Below the pieces are notes generated by a model. It ran no database searches. It saw nothing but the letters and a program-made list of their open reading frames with translations, and was not told where the DNA came from. The translations under genes and the position numbers were made by a program. 56,237 bases of DNA from Pirellula staleyi DSM 6068 (GTDB taxonomy: Bacteria; Planctomycetota; Planctomycetia; Pirellulales; Pirellulaceae). Location: assembly GCA_945900945.1 (NCBI GenBank), contig CAMDKL010000016.1, forward strand, positions 1 through 56,237, given 5' to 3'. This document shows, piece after piece, positions 9,551-19,400 of this stretch. Numbering within the stretch: the stretch's first letter is position 1; every line of letters starts with the position of its first letter.

Positions 9551-10462
9551 CTAGAAGTATCCCTGCGTCTTTTTGAGTTCCATACCTGCACCACCGCCAT
9601 CTTGATCGATCACTCGTCCCTGGCGTTCCGAAGTCTTTGTCAAAAGCATTTCTTGAATAATTTCAGGCAACGTTGTGGCTGTTGATTCCACCGCGCCCGT
9701 CAGCGGGTAGCAGCCAAGTGTTCGAAATCGCACCATTTTGTTTTCAACGACTTCTCCGGGTCTGAGTTTCAAACGATCATCATTGAGATGGATCAGCGTG
9801 CCGTTGCGTTGGACTACTGGAAGCAATTTAGCAAAGTAGAGATCCGGTATCGGAATCTTATCTAAGTAAATGTATTGCCAGACATCCAATTCGGTCCAAT
9901 TCGAGAGCGGAAATACGCGGATGCTTTCGTTTGGATTGACACGCGAGTTGTAGAGATTCCAAAGTTCAGGTCTTTGGTTTTTCGGATCCCAGCGATGAAA
10001 TTTGTCTCGAAACGAAAAGACACGTTCCTTGGCTCGCGACTTTTCCTCGTCGCGGCGTGCGCCGCCAAATGCTGCGTCGAATCCATGTAGATTGAGTGCT
10101 TTTTTTAACGAATCCGTCTTCATCACTTCCGTATGCTTTTCGCTGTTTTCACCGGGATCGATTCCCAGTTTGAGCCCTTCGTGATTGATGTGGACAATCA
10201 ATTCGATCCCCAGTTCGTTTTTTACGTAGTTGTCACGAAACTGGATCATTTCCTTAAATTTCCAAGTCGTATCGACATGCAGGAACGGAAAAGGGGGCTT
10301 GGCTGGATAGAACGCTTTGAGCGCAAGATGGGTCATAACCGCCGAGTCTTTGCCGACGGAGTAGAGCATCACAGGCTTTTTGAATTCCGCAGCAACCTCG
10401 CGAATAATGTGGATGCTCTCGGCTTCGAGTTGCTTGAGGTGAGTTAAGTTGTATGAATTCAT
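9551..10462 (-). CDS. cysD: Sulfate adenylyltransferase subunit 2
   Basis: The catalytic subunit of ATP sulfurylase: it forms APS from ATP and sulfate. The PP-loop motif SVGKDS is at 35-40 ([21 protein letters not shown]). Family blocks [30 protein letters not shown] and [15 protein letters not shown] are intact, and [11 protein letters not shown] is near the C-terminus. At 303 aa it is the normal size. It is immediately upstream of cysNC, and 68 bp separate it from kbl, which lies upstream on the same strand. Confidence 0.97.
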   Translation of the reverse strand: MNSYNLTHLKQLEAESIHIIREVAAEFKKPVMLYSVGKDSAVMTHLALKAFYPAKPPFPFLHVDTTWKFKEMIQFRDNYVKNELGIELIVHINHEGLKLGIDPGENSEKHTEVMKTDSLKKALNLHGFDAAFGGARRDEEKSRAKERVFSFRDKFHRWDPKNQRPELWNLYNSRVNPNESIRVFPLSNWTELDVWQYIYLDKIPIPDLYFAKLLPVVQRNGTLIHLNDDRLKLRPGEVVENKMVRFRTLGCYPLTGAVESTATTLPEIIQEMLLTKTSERQGRVIDQDGGGAGMELKKTQGYF

Positions 10463-10530
10463 AATAAAAAAGAGGGGATAGGGCGAGCTGGGGGGGATTA
10501 TCCATTCCCAGCGAACTATTTACAACCTTC

Positions 10531-11703
10531 TTAGCTGGCACGCTTGGCAAAAGAAAGGGCAGCCTCACGAAGTTGATCGTGCGTGTGTGCCGCTGAAACC
10601 TGCGTTCGAATGCGGGCCTTGCCATGAGGCACGACCGGATACGAGAATGCTATCACGTAAATTCCGTCGTCGAGCATCGTTTTAGCTACTGCTGCAGCCT
10701 TGGCGGCGTCTCCCAGCATGACAGGGACGATTGGGTGCGATCCCGGGAGTATGTTCAATCCAGAACGTTGCATCTCCTCCCGAAAAAGCTGTGTATTGGT
10801 TTCTAACGTGTCTCTCAATTCAGTTGACTCCTCAAGCAAGTCGAGTGCTCGAATCGATCCAGCGACAATCGGAGGAGCAATCGTGTTCGAGAACAAATAG
10901 GTTCTCGACCGTTGACGAAGCAAGTCAATCATCTCGGAGTGACCAGCCGTATAACCGCCACTTGCTCCCCCCAACGCCTTTCCTAACGTGCCAGTCATAA
11001 TATCGACACGATCCAAGACGCCGCAAAATTCATGTGTGCCTCGGCCTCGCGGTCCGACAAATCCCACCGCGTGCGAGTCGTCGACCATCACCATCGCATC
11101 GTACTGGTCCGCCAAGTCGCAAATAGCGGCCAGATTTGCAATAGTCCCATCCATCGAAAAGATGCCATCCGTCGCAATCAATCGAAAACGTGCTGAGCGA
11201 GCGGCCTCAAGCTTGGCCTTGAGGTCATCCATGTTGTTGTTCAAATATCGGTGCCGCTGGGCTTTGCAAAGCCGAATTCCGTCGATGATGCTAGCATGGT
11301 TCAGTTCATCTGAAATGATCGCGTCCTCAGGACCCAGGATGGTTTCGAACAGCCCACCATTTGCATCCCAACAGGAGTTGTAAAGAATCGCATCTTGCGT
11401 CCCCAAAAAACGGCTTAAACGTTTTTCCAAGTCCTTATGGATCGTTTGCGTTCCACAAATGAATCGAACCGACGCCAAGCCGTACCCCCAACGCACGAGA
11501 GCTTCGTTGGCGGCTTGTCGAACGCTTGGATGTTGAGCCAACCCGAGATAGTTGTTTGCGCACATATTGAGCAGTTCGCGACCATCAGCGATCCTAACCA
11601 ATGTTCCTTGCGACGAATCGATGACGCGTTCCGTTTTGAACGTCCCAGCATCGCGAATAGACTGGTTAATTTCAGCGAGACGCTCTAAGAATAACGCATT
11701 CAT
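10531..11703 (-). CDS. kbl: Glycine C-acetyltransferase (2-amino-3-ketobutyrate CoA ligase)
   Basis: A PLP enzyme of the alpha-oxoamine synthase family that cleaves 2-amino-3-ketobutyrate with CoA to glycine and acetyl-CoA, in threonine breakdown. [30 protein letters not shown] and [12 protein letters not shown] are typical of Kbl. The PLP lysine lies in [14 protein letters not shown], and [18 protein letters not shown] is the cofactor Asp/His region. The C-terminal [10 protein letters not shown] and RTQVSAAHT are as expected. At 390 aa it is close to E. coli Kbl. Threonine dehydrogenase (Tdh), its usual partner, is not next to it. Confidence 0.93.
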   Translation of the reverse strand: MNALFLERLAEINQSIRDAGTFKTERVIDSSQGTLVRIADGRELLNMCANNYLGLAQHPSVRQAANEALVRWGYGLASVRFICGTQTIHKDLEKRLSRFLGTQDAILYNSCWDANGGLFETILGPEDAIISDELNHASIIDGIRLCKAQRHRYLNNNMDDLKAKLEAARSARFRLIATDGIFSMDGTIANLAAICDLADQYDAMVMVDDSHAVGFVGPRGRGTHEFCGVLDRVDIMTGTLGKALGGASGGYTAGHSEMIDLLRQRSRTYLFSNTIAPPIVAGSIRALDLLEESTELRDTLETNTQLFREEMQRSGLNILPGSHPIVPVMLGDAAKAAAVAKTMLDDGIYVIAFSYPVVPHGKARIRTQVSAAHTHDQLREAALSFAKRAS

Positions 11704-11723
11704 TCAATAATTCTTGTATCAAG

Positions 11724-12092
11724 TTATGCATGGACGGAATGAGCTTGGAGATCTTCCAAGTCCACAAATTCCAGGGTCGAAATATGTGTGGATTCTAAGA
11801 TGATTTTTGGCGCGATTCCTGCCTCGAACGCATGTTTCCAACGTTGTACGCACAAACACCATCGATCTCCGGGTTTGAGGCCTGGAAATCCGAATGCAGG
11901 GACAGGCGTGATTAGATCATTGCCGCTTTCCCTCGAGAACTCGAGAAACTCCTGTGTCATTTCGGCACAGACTAGATGCAGACCTTGATCGTCCGCCCCG
12001 GAACGACAACAACCATCCCGAAAAAACCCCGTAGGCGGATCCATCGAACAGGGTTGGATATTCGTCCCTAATACATTCTTAGGTGGTGACAT
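11724..12092 (-). CDS. DUF2237 family protein
   Basis: A protein of about 122 aa matching the DUF2237 family, whose function is unknown. Recognisable blocks are KNVLGTNIQPCSMDPPTGFF, RDGCCRSGADDQGLH, EFLEFSRESGNDL, PAFGFPGLKPGDRWCLC, and an ending with LESTHISTLEFV. Several conserved cysteines are present. The frame is open to 12164, but ATG 12092 (MSPPKNVLG) has an AAGGA ribosome-binding site 9-10 bases upstream and places the start where the family begins. It is 20 bp upstream of kbl on the same strand and is probably co-transcribed with it. Confidence 0.88.
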   Translation of the reverse strand: MSPPKNVLGTNIQPCSMDPPTGFFRDGCCRSGADDQGLHLVCAEMTQEFLEFSRESGNDLITPVPAFGFPGLKPGDRWCLCVQRWKHAFEAGIAPKIILESTHISTLEFVDLEDLQAHSVHA

Positions 12093-12206
12093 ACGATTCG
12101 AATCCTTGGAAAGGCACTGAAATGGCACTCTGACAGTGTACCGTTTTGAGCACCGTTTTGACACGGTGGCAGCGGATCGATTAGAATAACATACGGAGAA
12201 AATTTA

Positions 12207-12449
12207 ATGACAAGCCATTCAATACATTCCGAACTACAAGAGTTCGTTCGATTCGCTTCTCATCGTGTAGAACAGCGTGCGGACTTTTCATCAGTCGAAG
12301 ATCTTGTCAAGCATTGGCGTCAAAATTCCGAATACGCCGTAGCGGTCGCCGATGTGCGCCAGGGAATCGCGGATGAGGCCGCATGCAAAGCCCAACCACT
12401 TTCGGATGCTTTTGCAGAGGTACGGCGTAAGTTAGGAATTGCCGATTGA
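12207..12449 (+). CDS. Small antitoxin-like protein
   Basis: An 80-residue acidic protein starting at ATG 12207 with a CGGAGA ribosome-binding site. The segment VEDLVKHWRQNSEYAVAVAD followed by VRQGIADEAA and FAEVRRKLGI resembles the short C-terminal domain of many type II antitoxins, where a helix is followed by a (V/I)xxGxAD phrase. This is resemblance only. No toxin-like gene lies next to it; the next feature is a transposase remnant on the other strand, so it may be an orphan left by a rearrangement. Confidence 0.6.
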   Translation: MTSHSIHSELQEFVRFASHRVEQRADFSSVEDLVKHWRQNSEYAVAVADVRQGIADEAACKAQPLSDAFAEVRRKLGIAD

Positions 12450-12516
12450 GTGGCAGCCATCTTTCTGTCCGTAATTTTCCTGTCCAATTTTGGATTCCAC
12501 GAACTCTTGTTGCATC

Positions 12517-12891
12517 TCACGCACTGAGGAGAGTTGGTGCAGGCTGGTGTATTTGTTTTGCTTCAATGGAGTCCAGTAGGAAGGAGAAGAAGTTACGCTT
12601 TTGTTTCTTACAAGTGGCGATGGCTGTCCACATTCGTTCGTGGCAACGCTGGCCTAACTCGCCACGCGTACCTTGGGTGATTTTCCGTTCGATCACGCAG
12701 TGCCTTATTTGTTGTTCGCTGTGATTGTTCGTAGGTTCTACGCCTTCGGCGAACATGAAACGGAAATAGTCCTGCGACATGTCGTAAGCGTAATTTTCTT
12801 TTGAATCATCGGTCGAGTATTCAACAATTGCGAACCGCGCAGCAAGATTCTTTGCCTCTTTGATCCAATAGTCCCAATCGCTGGATTTCAA
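12517..12891 (-). pseudogene. IS66-family transposase, C-terminal remnant
   Basis: 124 residues match only the end of an IS66 transposase: EPTNNHSEQQIRHCVIERK holds the catalytic Glu region, followed by GTRGELGQRCHERM and TAIATCKKQKRNFFSFL. Full IS66 transposases are about 500 residues with the other DDE acidic residues and a zinc finger further upstream; those are absent. The upstream DNA runs into the SelA-like gene within about 120 bp, so the rest of the element is lost. No terminal inverted repeats or tnpB/tnpA partners were found. It is a fossil of a past insertion. Confidence 0.85.
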
Positions 12892-13014
12892 TGCTATTGA
12901 ATTTGACGGACCGACATCACACGCTCAAATTGGTTCGTGGTATCCTACTCTAAACGAACGGATGGCATGTTGGGCGTCCGATTCAGTACGACTATAGAAA
13001 GCCTCAAAACTCGC

Positions 13015-14379
13015 ATGCGATTCCCTTTTCCATTCAGAGACTTGTTGCCCATCGAAGCTGTCAAGCAATTATCGCAGTTGGTATCTCAACCGACTTTGGT
13101 CAGCGCGATTAAAGAAGCAGCGCAAAAGATTGGACTCAAAGACCAATTCCAGTCAGGTAATATCCAGCAGATTTTGCAGCAAGCCGGGCGGTGGATGGAA
13201 AGCGTGTCTGAACCTTGGCTACGCAATGCTCAAACAGGATTGATGCCTGGGATCAATGCCACTGGTGAACTCTTCTCTAGCCGTTGGTGTTCACATCGTT
13301 TATGCCCAGAAGCGATCGCTCAAATGAACCATCTGCAAAGTCGCTACGCAGAGACTATCAAGCTGGATCAACAGCTTCACAATTTACTGATCGGGTTAAC
13401 GCGTGCACAGGCGGTTGTCGTTGTTCCTAGCACGACCGTGGCGCTGTATGTTTTGGCATTGGCTAATGCATCCTCTAAAGTGCCTATGCGTTGGGTGCTA
13501 CCTAGAGCCGATTGCCTACGACTTCCGCAGGCCGGAGCAATGTCAGGTGGAAATATCAGGGCAATTCTCGATTCTGCGAACGCTCACACCACGGAGATCG
13601 GAACGAATCAAGACTGCTTGCCGAGTGACTTCGTCGAATCGCTTCATGAAATGGGGGCTCGCTTGCTGATCGCGTCTCCCAATGCACTTCCTGCCGAATC
13701 GCGTTTCGAACACCGAAGTCGAGGGCTATCTGCAGCGAAACAAGCGGTCGCAAGCGTTACAGAAATCTTGATGGATGGTGCTATTCATGATTTGACGGGA
13801 TTAGGACTGACTAGCAAAGTAATCGCCGATTCATGGGATGAGGGTATTGATCTCATTGTCGTACCCGGCGATGCATTGCTGGGAGGCCCCGAATGCGGAA
13901 TCATTCTTGGCAAGCAAAGTTCTATGGAGAGTATCCTCAAGGTGGCAGACACACTGGGTCTTCAGGCCAGCAGCCTCACCAAAGCAGCCTTGCTTCGAAC
14001 GCTACAAGCCTCTGAGTCTATTGAACAGTGGCGTCAGTTACCGATCGGAGCATCGCTTTCAACTAGTCTTGAAAATTTACAAAACCGAGCTGAAAGACTG
14101 GTAACACAACTGGCTTCCAACCCAACGTTTGAACGCGTGAGCATGGCACGCAAATCATGCCGAATTGGGGCCGGCGTTTGGAGCAGCCAACGCTTGGATT
14201 CCAGTATCCTACAAATATTTCCGAAATCGGTAAGTCCATCAGCGATGGCGGACCAGTTTAGCGCAGGGGAGCTACCCATTTGGACCAACGTCCAATCCGA
14301 TCATATCGAGCTTGTGTTGCGATCGATAGAGCCTGACGAAGACCGACTCATCGCCCAGCAATTATGTCCTGACGACTGA
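13015..14379 (+). CDS. SelA-like PLP-fold protein lacking the PLP lysine
   Basis: The fold resembles L-seryl-tRNA(Sec) selenium transferase: GINATGELFSSRW corresponds to the family's INATG segment, VVVPSTTVALYVLA to the cofactor loop, and VPGDALLGGPECGIILG to the lysine loop, which in SelA reads SGDKLLGGPQAGIIVG. Here the lysine position is Ala (codon GCA 13873-13875, residue 287 counted from ATG 13015), so the usual Schiff base cannot form. The frame is otherwise intact over about 454 aa. Starts at GTG 12937 or ATG 12967 are also open; 13015 fits the SelA N-terminus. No selB, selC or selD is nearby. A non-selenium role is inferred; function unknown. Confidence 0.7.
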   Translation: MRFPFPFRDLLPIEAVKQLSQLVSQPTLVSAIKEAAQKIGLKDQFQSGNIQQILQQAGRWMESVSEPWLRNAQTGLMPGINATGELFSSRWCSHRLCPEAIAQMNHLQSRYAETIKLDQQLHNLLIGLTRAQAVVVVPSTTVALYVLALANASSKVPMRWVLPRADCLRLPQAGAMSGGNIRAILDSANAHTTEIGTNQDCLPSDFVESLHEMGARLLIASPNALPAESRFEHRSRGLSAAKQAVASVTEILMDGAIHDLTGLGLTSKVIADSWDEGIDLIVVPGDALLGGPECGIILGKQSSMESILKVADTLGLQASSLTKAALLRTLQASESIEQWRQLPIGASLSTSLENLQNRAERLVTQLASNPTFERVSMARKSCRIGAGVWSSQRLDSSILQIFPKSVSPSAMADQFSAGELPIWTNVQSDHIELVLRSIEPDEDRLIAQQLCPDD

Positions 14380-14414
14380 AATTACAGATTAATACGGCGT
14401 AGTTTTGCAATAGA

Positions 14415-15434
14415 TTAGAGCCAGCCGACCTTGCGAAACCAACGATAGAGCAATACGCAGGTACTGAACATTATTACGAGCGCGACGGGATAGCCTAACG
14501 ACCATTCCGTTTCAGGCATGTATTTAAAATTCATGCCGTATAGCCCTGCAATCATCGTCGGTACCGCTAGAATCGCTGCCCAGGCGGCAAGGCGTTTGGT
14601 ATCGTCGTTCTGCGTGACGGAGATCAAAGCCAGATAGCTTTCGAGCGCAGTCTGCGAAAGTTGCTGCAGATTGTCAATGAGATCTGCAATCCGGATCACA
14701 TGGTCGTGTACGTCCTGAAAATACGGTCTTGTATCGAGCGGTATCAAATTCGAACTCATCCGTGTGAGTTGGGCTGAGACATCAATTAGCGGAGTCACAG
14801 CTTGTTTGATTGCGAGTAGATCGCGTCGTAAATGGTAGATACGTTCCGTGACGGTTCGCACAAATTTCCCGCTGAAGATCTGCTCCTCCAGTTCGTCGAG
14901 ATCTGCTTCTAGGGCATCAATCACTGGAAAATATTGGTCGACGATAAAGTCCATCAATGCGTGCAGTACAAATCCCTCTCCCTTGGCCAATAGGATTGGC
15001 GTGGATTCACAACGGCCCCGCAATCCCACATGCGATTTCAATGACCCATGTCGAACGGTAATGATATACCGCGTCCCAAAGAACACGTGCGTTTCGCCAA
15101 ACTCAATGCGATGCCCACCACCTTCGGAGAGCCTAGCTGTACGGATGACCACGAACATCGAGTTGTCATAAACCTCCAGTTTAGGACGCTGATGGGCCTT
15201 GTGTGCATCCTCGATCGCCAAGTCGTGAAGGCCGAATGCTTGTTGAATATGAGACAGCAACTGTTCACTAGGTTCATACAGTCCGACCCATAGAAAGCGA
15301 TCGGAATGATTCCAAGCGTCCTCCAGATCCGCAACAGGTACGTCCGCAACGCGCACTCCGTTATGGTACGCAGCCGAGTTGACAACGCTTCGGTGAGGCT
15401 GAGGTTCAGATAGGTCAGAGCTCTCTAATGTCAA
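14415..15434 (-). CDS. corA: CorA-family magnesium/divalent cation channel
   Basis: CorA is a homopentameric Mg2+ channel of the inner membrane. The signature GMN lies in AGLYGMNFKYMPE between the two C-terminal transmembrane helices (AAILAVPTMIAGLYG and YPVALVIMFSTCVLLYRW), followed by a basic tail (FRKVGW). The N-terminal cytoplasmic domain (residues about 1-275) has FLWVGLYEPSEQLL, LAIEDAHKAHQRPKLEVYD and long helical stretches typical of the funnel. Length (339 aa) is normal. It converges on the SelA-like gene, with 35 bp between the stops. Confidence 0.95.
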   Translation of the reverse strand: MTLESSDLSEPQPHRSVVNSAAYHNGVRVADVPVADLEDAWNHSDRFLWVGLYEPSEQLLSHIQQAFGLHDLAIEDAHKAHQRPKLEVYDNSMFVVIRTARLSEGGGHRIEFGETHVFFGTRYIITVRHGSLKSHVGLRGRCESTPILLAKGEGFVLHALMDFIVDQYFPVIDALEADLDELEEQIFSGKFVRTVTERIYHLRRDLLAIKQAVTPLIDVSAQLTRMSSNLIPLDTRPYFQDVHDHVIRIADLIDNLQQLSQTALESYLALISVTQNDDTKRLAAWAAILAVPTMIAGLYGMNFKYMPETEWSLGYPVALVIMFSTCVLLYRWFRKVGWL

Positions 15435-15472
15435 AATGTATTCCGTTCACCATTGGGCTAAATCTGGACGGG

Positions 15473-16161
15473 CTAGGCGGCTCGCTCGAAGCCCGCTCGT
15501 CGTAGAGGTTTTACAGGAAACAGGACAGGCGATTCTGACGCTGGAACCGACGAATTCGATGCCAACCTCGAAGCGAACCATTGGCATCCAACCCGCGTCT
15601 TGGCGTCAGACAGCCAATCTGATAGTTCATACCGTTGCGGAGATAAGCCTTGCTCCGGCCATTGGACAAATTCGTAGGAACCTGCGATCCGCATGGCTAA
15701 CAGATCGAGCAATTTTTCGTGCCGACTCGTTCGCGTCATGGACCGTGCGTTCGCTGAGCCAGTCGGGTAACGGAGTGGGCGGTCGAGTATCGTCTACGCT
15801 CCACGGCACTGGCCCTATTTCAACCACTTCGATTCCTGGGCGGTTGTTGCCTTGAGCTGATTTCACTATAAAGGATCTGACCATTTTGTCAAGAAACGGA
15901 CAAAGCAATGAATTAAAGAGAGGTGTCAGCACCCAGTAATAGGGCTGCAAGTTGATCGTCGCGTAATCCGAAAACAACATCATCAACCAGCCTAACGGCG
16001 TGGCCATTCGCAGCGCATGCCAAATAACCGCCCCCCCATGGCTGTACCCAATCAAGTCGTACGCGAGTGCAAGTCGCGTTCTTCGCCATTTTGGCTACAA
16101 TAGCTTTGAGTCGAGTGGCGGAGAGGGATTTACCTTGGATGAATTCGAAAGAATTTAGCAC
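15473..16161 (-). pseudogene. Alpha/beta hydrolase (esterase/lipase-like), frameshifted
   Basis: Pieces of one hydrolase are spread over two frames. The nucleophile elbow GYSHGGAVIW (Ser in GxSxG) is in LALAYDLIGYSHGGAVIWHA, coded near 16040-16070. The segment upstream of it (KSLSATRLKAIVAKMAKNA) is in another frame, so a frameshift lies near 16070-16095. A second shift lies near 15711-15718 at a run of five T on the plus strand (A on the coding strand): after DWLSERTVHDANESARK the continuation LLDLLAMRIAGSYEFVQWPE is in the next frame. No single frame covers the product, so it is a decaying gene, unless a sequencing error is involved. Exact ends are uncertain. Confidence 0.55.
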
Positions 16162-16290
16162 TCACCACCAAGCAAGGTAGTTTTCATTCTGCCCTCGCCT
16201 TAGCATCGAGCGGATAATTATGGCCGGTAATTCAGTAGCGACATAGGTTTCCAGTGCTTCTTCTACACTAAAAAGTGGTGTTGCAACAAA

Positions 16291-16343
16291 GTGTAGCTCG
16301 GCACTCCGTGCCGAGAAAAACGGCACGGAGTGCCGTTCTACAC
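16291..16343. repeat. REP-like near-perfect hairpin
   Basis: A long inverted repeat: two 23-base arms (16291-16313 and 16321-16343) differ at only two positions and enclose a 7-base A-rich loop. Each arm contains CGGCACTCCGTGCCG or its complement, which is itself partly palindromic. It lies about 105 bp upstream of the RND pump gene, in a 287-bp gap with no gene. The flanking GTGTAG/CTACAC closes the stem. It could act as a terminator or mRNA end-stabiliser, or be a REP-type mobile palindrome. No run of T follows it. Confidence 0.8.
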
Positions 16344-16448
16344 TGAGGCCATGCCTCGCTTGCCAAACCTTGGCTTCCTGCCAGACGAGCTGGCGGGGGA
16401 GAGATAATTTGAGACGATGCTTGGACGTTCTAGGAAGACAATCAAAAA

Positions 16449-19400
16449 ATGAATCCTATCAATTTCGCGCTTCGCCGACCTAGAAGCGTTCTCGTTGGAT
16501 TGATCGCTTTGATCATCGTGGGATTGGGCGTTATTCGCCCCAAATCCATCGATGATTGGCTGAAAGCAAAAGGGATCGAGCTGCCTATAAAGCGAATGTC
16601 CATCGACGTTTTCCCTGCGCTCAATCTGCCTGTCATCTACGTTTGTCAGCCGTATGGTGGAATGGACCCTGCGCAAATGGAAGGGCTGCTGACCAACTAC
16701 TACGAATATCACTTTCTCTATATTAACGGTATCCACCACGTCGAAAGCCGCAACGTTCAGGGGACAGCTCTCATGAAGCTGATCTTTCACCCTGGGACGA
16801 ATATGGCACAGGCGATGGCGGAGACGATCAATTACGTGAACCGCTCACGAGCCATGATGCCGCCGGGCACCGTTCCTCCGTTTGTTATGCGTTTCGACAC
16901 CGGCAGCGTACCGGTGGGCTATCTCGTACTGTCAAGCGGTACCAAAACGATTGCCGAAATCCAGGACCAAGCGCTCTTCAAAGTTCGTCCAATGTTTTCG
17001 TCCCTCCCAGGTGTCTCTGCCCCTCCGCCTTTTGGAGGGTCGGCGCGGAGCATTGTCATTCGAGCAAACCCGGATCGATTGCGGGCGTTCGGCCTCTCGC
17101 CTGACGATGTCATCGGGGCTTTGACCAAAGGAAATACGATTAGCCCGTCCGGAAACGTTCGCTTAGGGGACAGCTATCCATCCGTTCCTACCAACGCCAT
17201 GGTCCGCGACATTCGCGACCTTGGTCAGATTCCGCTCAAAACTGGGGACCAGACAGTTTACTTGCGTGATATCGGAAACATCGAGGATGCGAGCGATACG
17301 ACCACCGGATACGCGCTCGTAAATGGACGTCGCGCTGTTTACATCTTGGCTACCAAACGAGCGGATGCGTCGACTATGAATGTCATCGGTGAAATCAAAC
17401 AAGCCCTTCCCAAGATGCAAAAGGAATTACCGGATGATATTAAAGTTGCTTTCGAGTTCGATCAGTCTCCTTATGTGACGCGAGCCATTACCAGTTTGAC
17501 AACCGAAGGCTTCCTAGGAGCGCTGTTGACAGGACTAATGGTGCTTCTGTTTTTACGTGACTGGCGAAGTGCCATAGTCGTAGTGCTCAACATACCACTA
17601 GCCATCCTGTTTTCTATTGTTGGGCTATGGCTTACCGGTCAGACCATCAATTTGATGACCCTCGGAGGGCTCGCATTATCCGTTGGGATTCTGGTCGATG
17701 AGGCGACTGTTGAAATCGAGAACATCCACACTCAAATGAAAAAATCGCCATCGATCGCAATCGCCGTCTGGAATGGGAATCATCAAACGGCAATTCCTCG
17801 ACTCCTCGCAATGCTCTGTATTTTGACGGTCTTTGTTCCAACCTTCTTTATGCAGGGTGCTCCAAGAGAACTTTTTTATCCTCTCGCGTTGGCTGTTGGC
17901 TTTGCGATGATCGGGTCGTATTTACTGTCCAGCACGCTCGTTCCGATCCTGTGCATTTGGCTTTTGCGAAACCATAATATCCAACGCGAACATCCCATTC
18001 GCGATTCCTTTTTTGTCGCTGCGTTTCGAGGGTGGACGAAATGGATGATAGCGGCACGTTGGATTGTCATACCAATCTATTTGTGTGTCTGTGGAATCGC
18101 TATTGGGTGGACGGTCTCACAGGTCGGAGTCGATATTTTTCCTAAAATCGATGCTGGTGAATTCCGTTTGCGTATGCGTGCCAAGGACGGAACGCATATC
18201 GATGTGACCGAGCAGATTGCACTTCGTGTCCTGGAATCGATCAAGGAAGAGGCTGGGCCAGAGAGTATTGCGTTGACGTTAGGCTACGTTGGGACCGTCC
18301 CGGCGTCGTTTCCGATCAACTCGGTTTACCAATTTATGCGAGGTCCGGAAGAAGCAATTCTTCGAATCGCGCTCCAACCTCATTCGGGCGTCTATTCTGA
18401 ACAACTGCAAGCCAAGTTGCGAACGAAGTTCAGCAAACAATTTCCAGACGTTCGATTCTCATTCGAACCGGCAGATATCGTAAGCGAAGTTATGAGCTTT
18501 GGCTCCTCGACCCCTATTGAGATTGCGGTCCGTGGCGGTTCGCTTGCTGAGAATCGTGATTTTGCAGGCCGGGTTCAGGCATCCTTGCTAACCCATCCTC
18601 GACTGCGCGATGTTCAAATTGTGCAGGCTCTCGACTATCCAACTGTGGATGTGAAGATTGATCGCGAGAAATCAGGTCTTGCAGGGGTGACGATGGATCA
18701 GGTTAGCCGGTCGGTATTGGCCGCAACGAGTTCGAGTCGGTTTGTGGTCCCCAATTACTGGCCCGACCCCAAGACCGGCATTGGATATCAAGTGCAGGTC
18801 GAAATCCCTCAACCCGCGATGAAGTCGCTCAACGATCTTGGAACTGTACCAGTACTAAATCGCTTAGAGGGGCCATTGCTTTTACGCGACGTCGCTCAAT
18901 TGACTCAATCGACTATGCCTGGTGAATTCGACCGATACAACATGAAGCGTGAACTATCACTCACTGCGAACGTCATCGGATCCGATCTCGGCGCCGTAGC
19001 CCGTGAGATCGGTGACCTTCTGGACATCGTAAAAAAAGAGGATGACATAGCCAAAGACGCACTTGAAAAGCAGGGTTCGAAACCGGGCCGAGTTGCGTTT
19101 GAAATACGTGGCCAAATTCCGCCGCTATATCAAATGCTCAGCGGACTTGGGGTCGGGCTGATATTGGCTGTACTGGCCACCTTTTTGATGCTCGCTGCGA
19201 ATTTTCAATCATTTCGATTGTCGCTGGTCGCGATTTCTACCGCCCCCGCCGTCGTCGCCGGTGCAGGAATGATGCTGTGGCTGACTCGCTCCTCGCTCAA
19301 TATTGAATCTTTTATTGGGATCATTATGGGGCTGGGAGTCGCCATGGCAAATGCAATTCTTGTTGTTACTTTCACCGAACAACGCCGACGCGGCGGTGAG

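Noticed and set aside
13015-14379. A working selenocysteine synthase.
   Set aside because: The PLP lysine is missing and no selB, selC or selD is present in the window.
15436-15855. Plus-strand open frame of 139 codons opposite the hydrolase remnant.
   Set aside because: The minus strand carries a recognisable hydrolase elbow; the plus frame has no family features.
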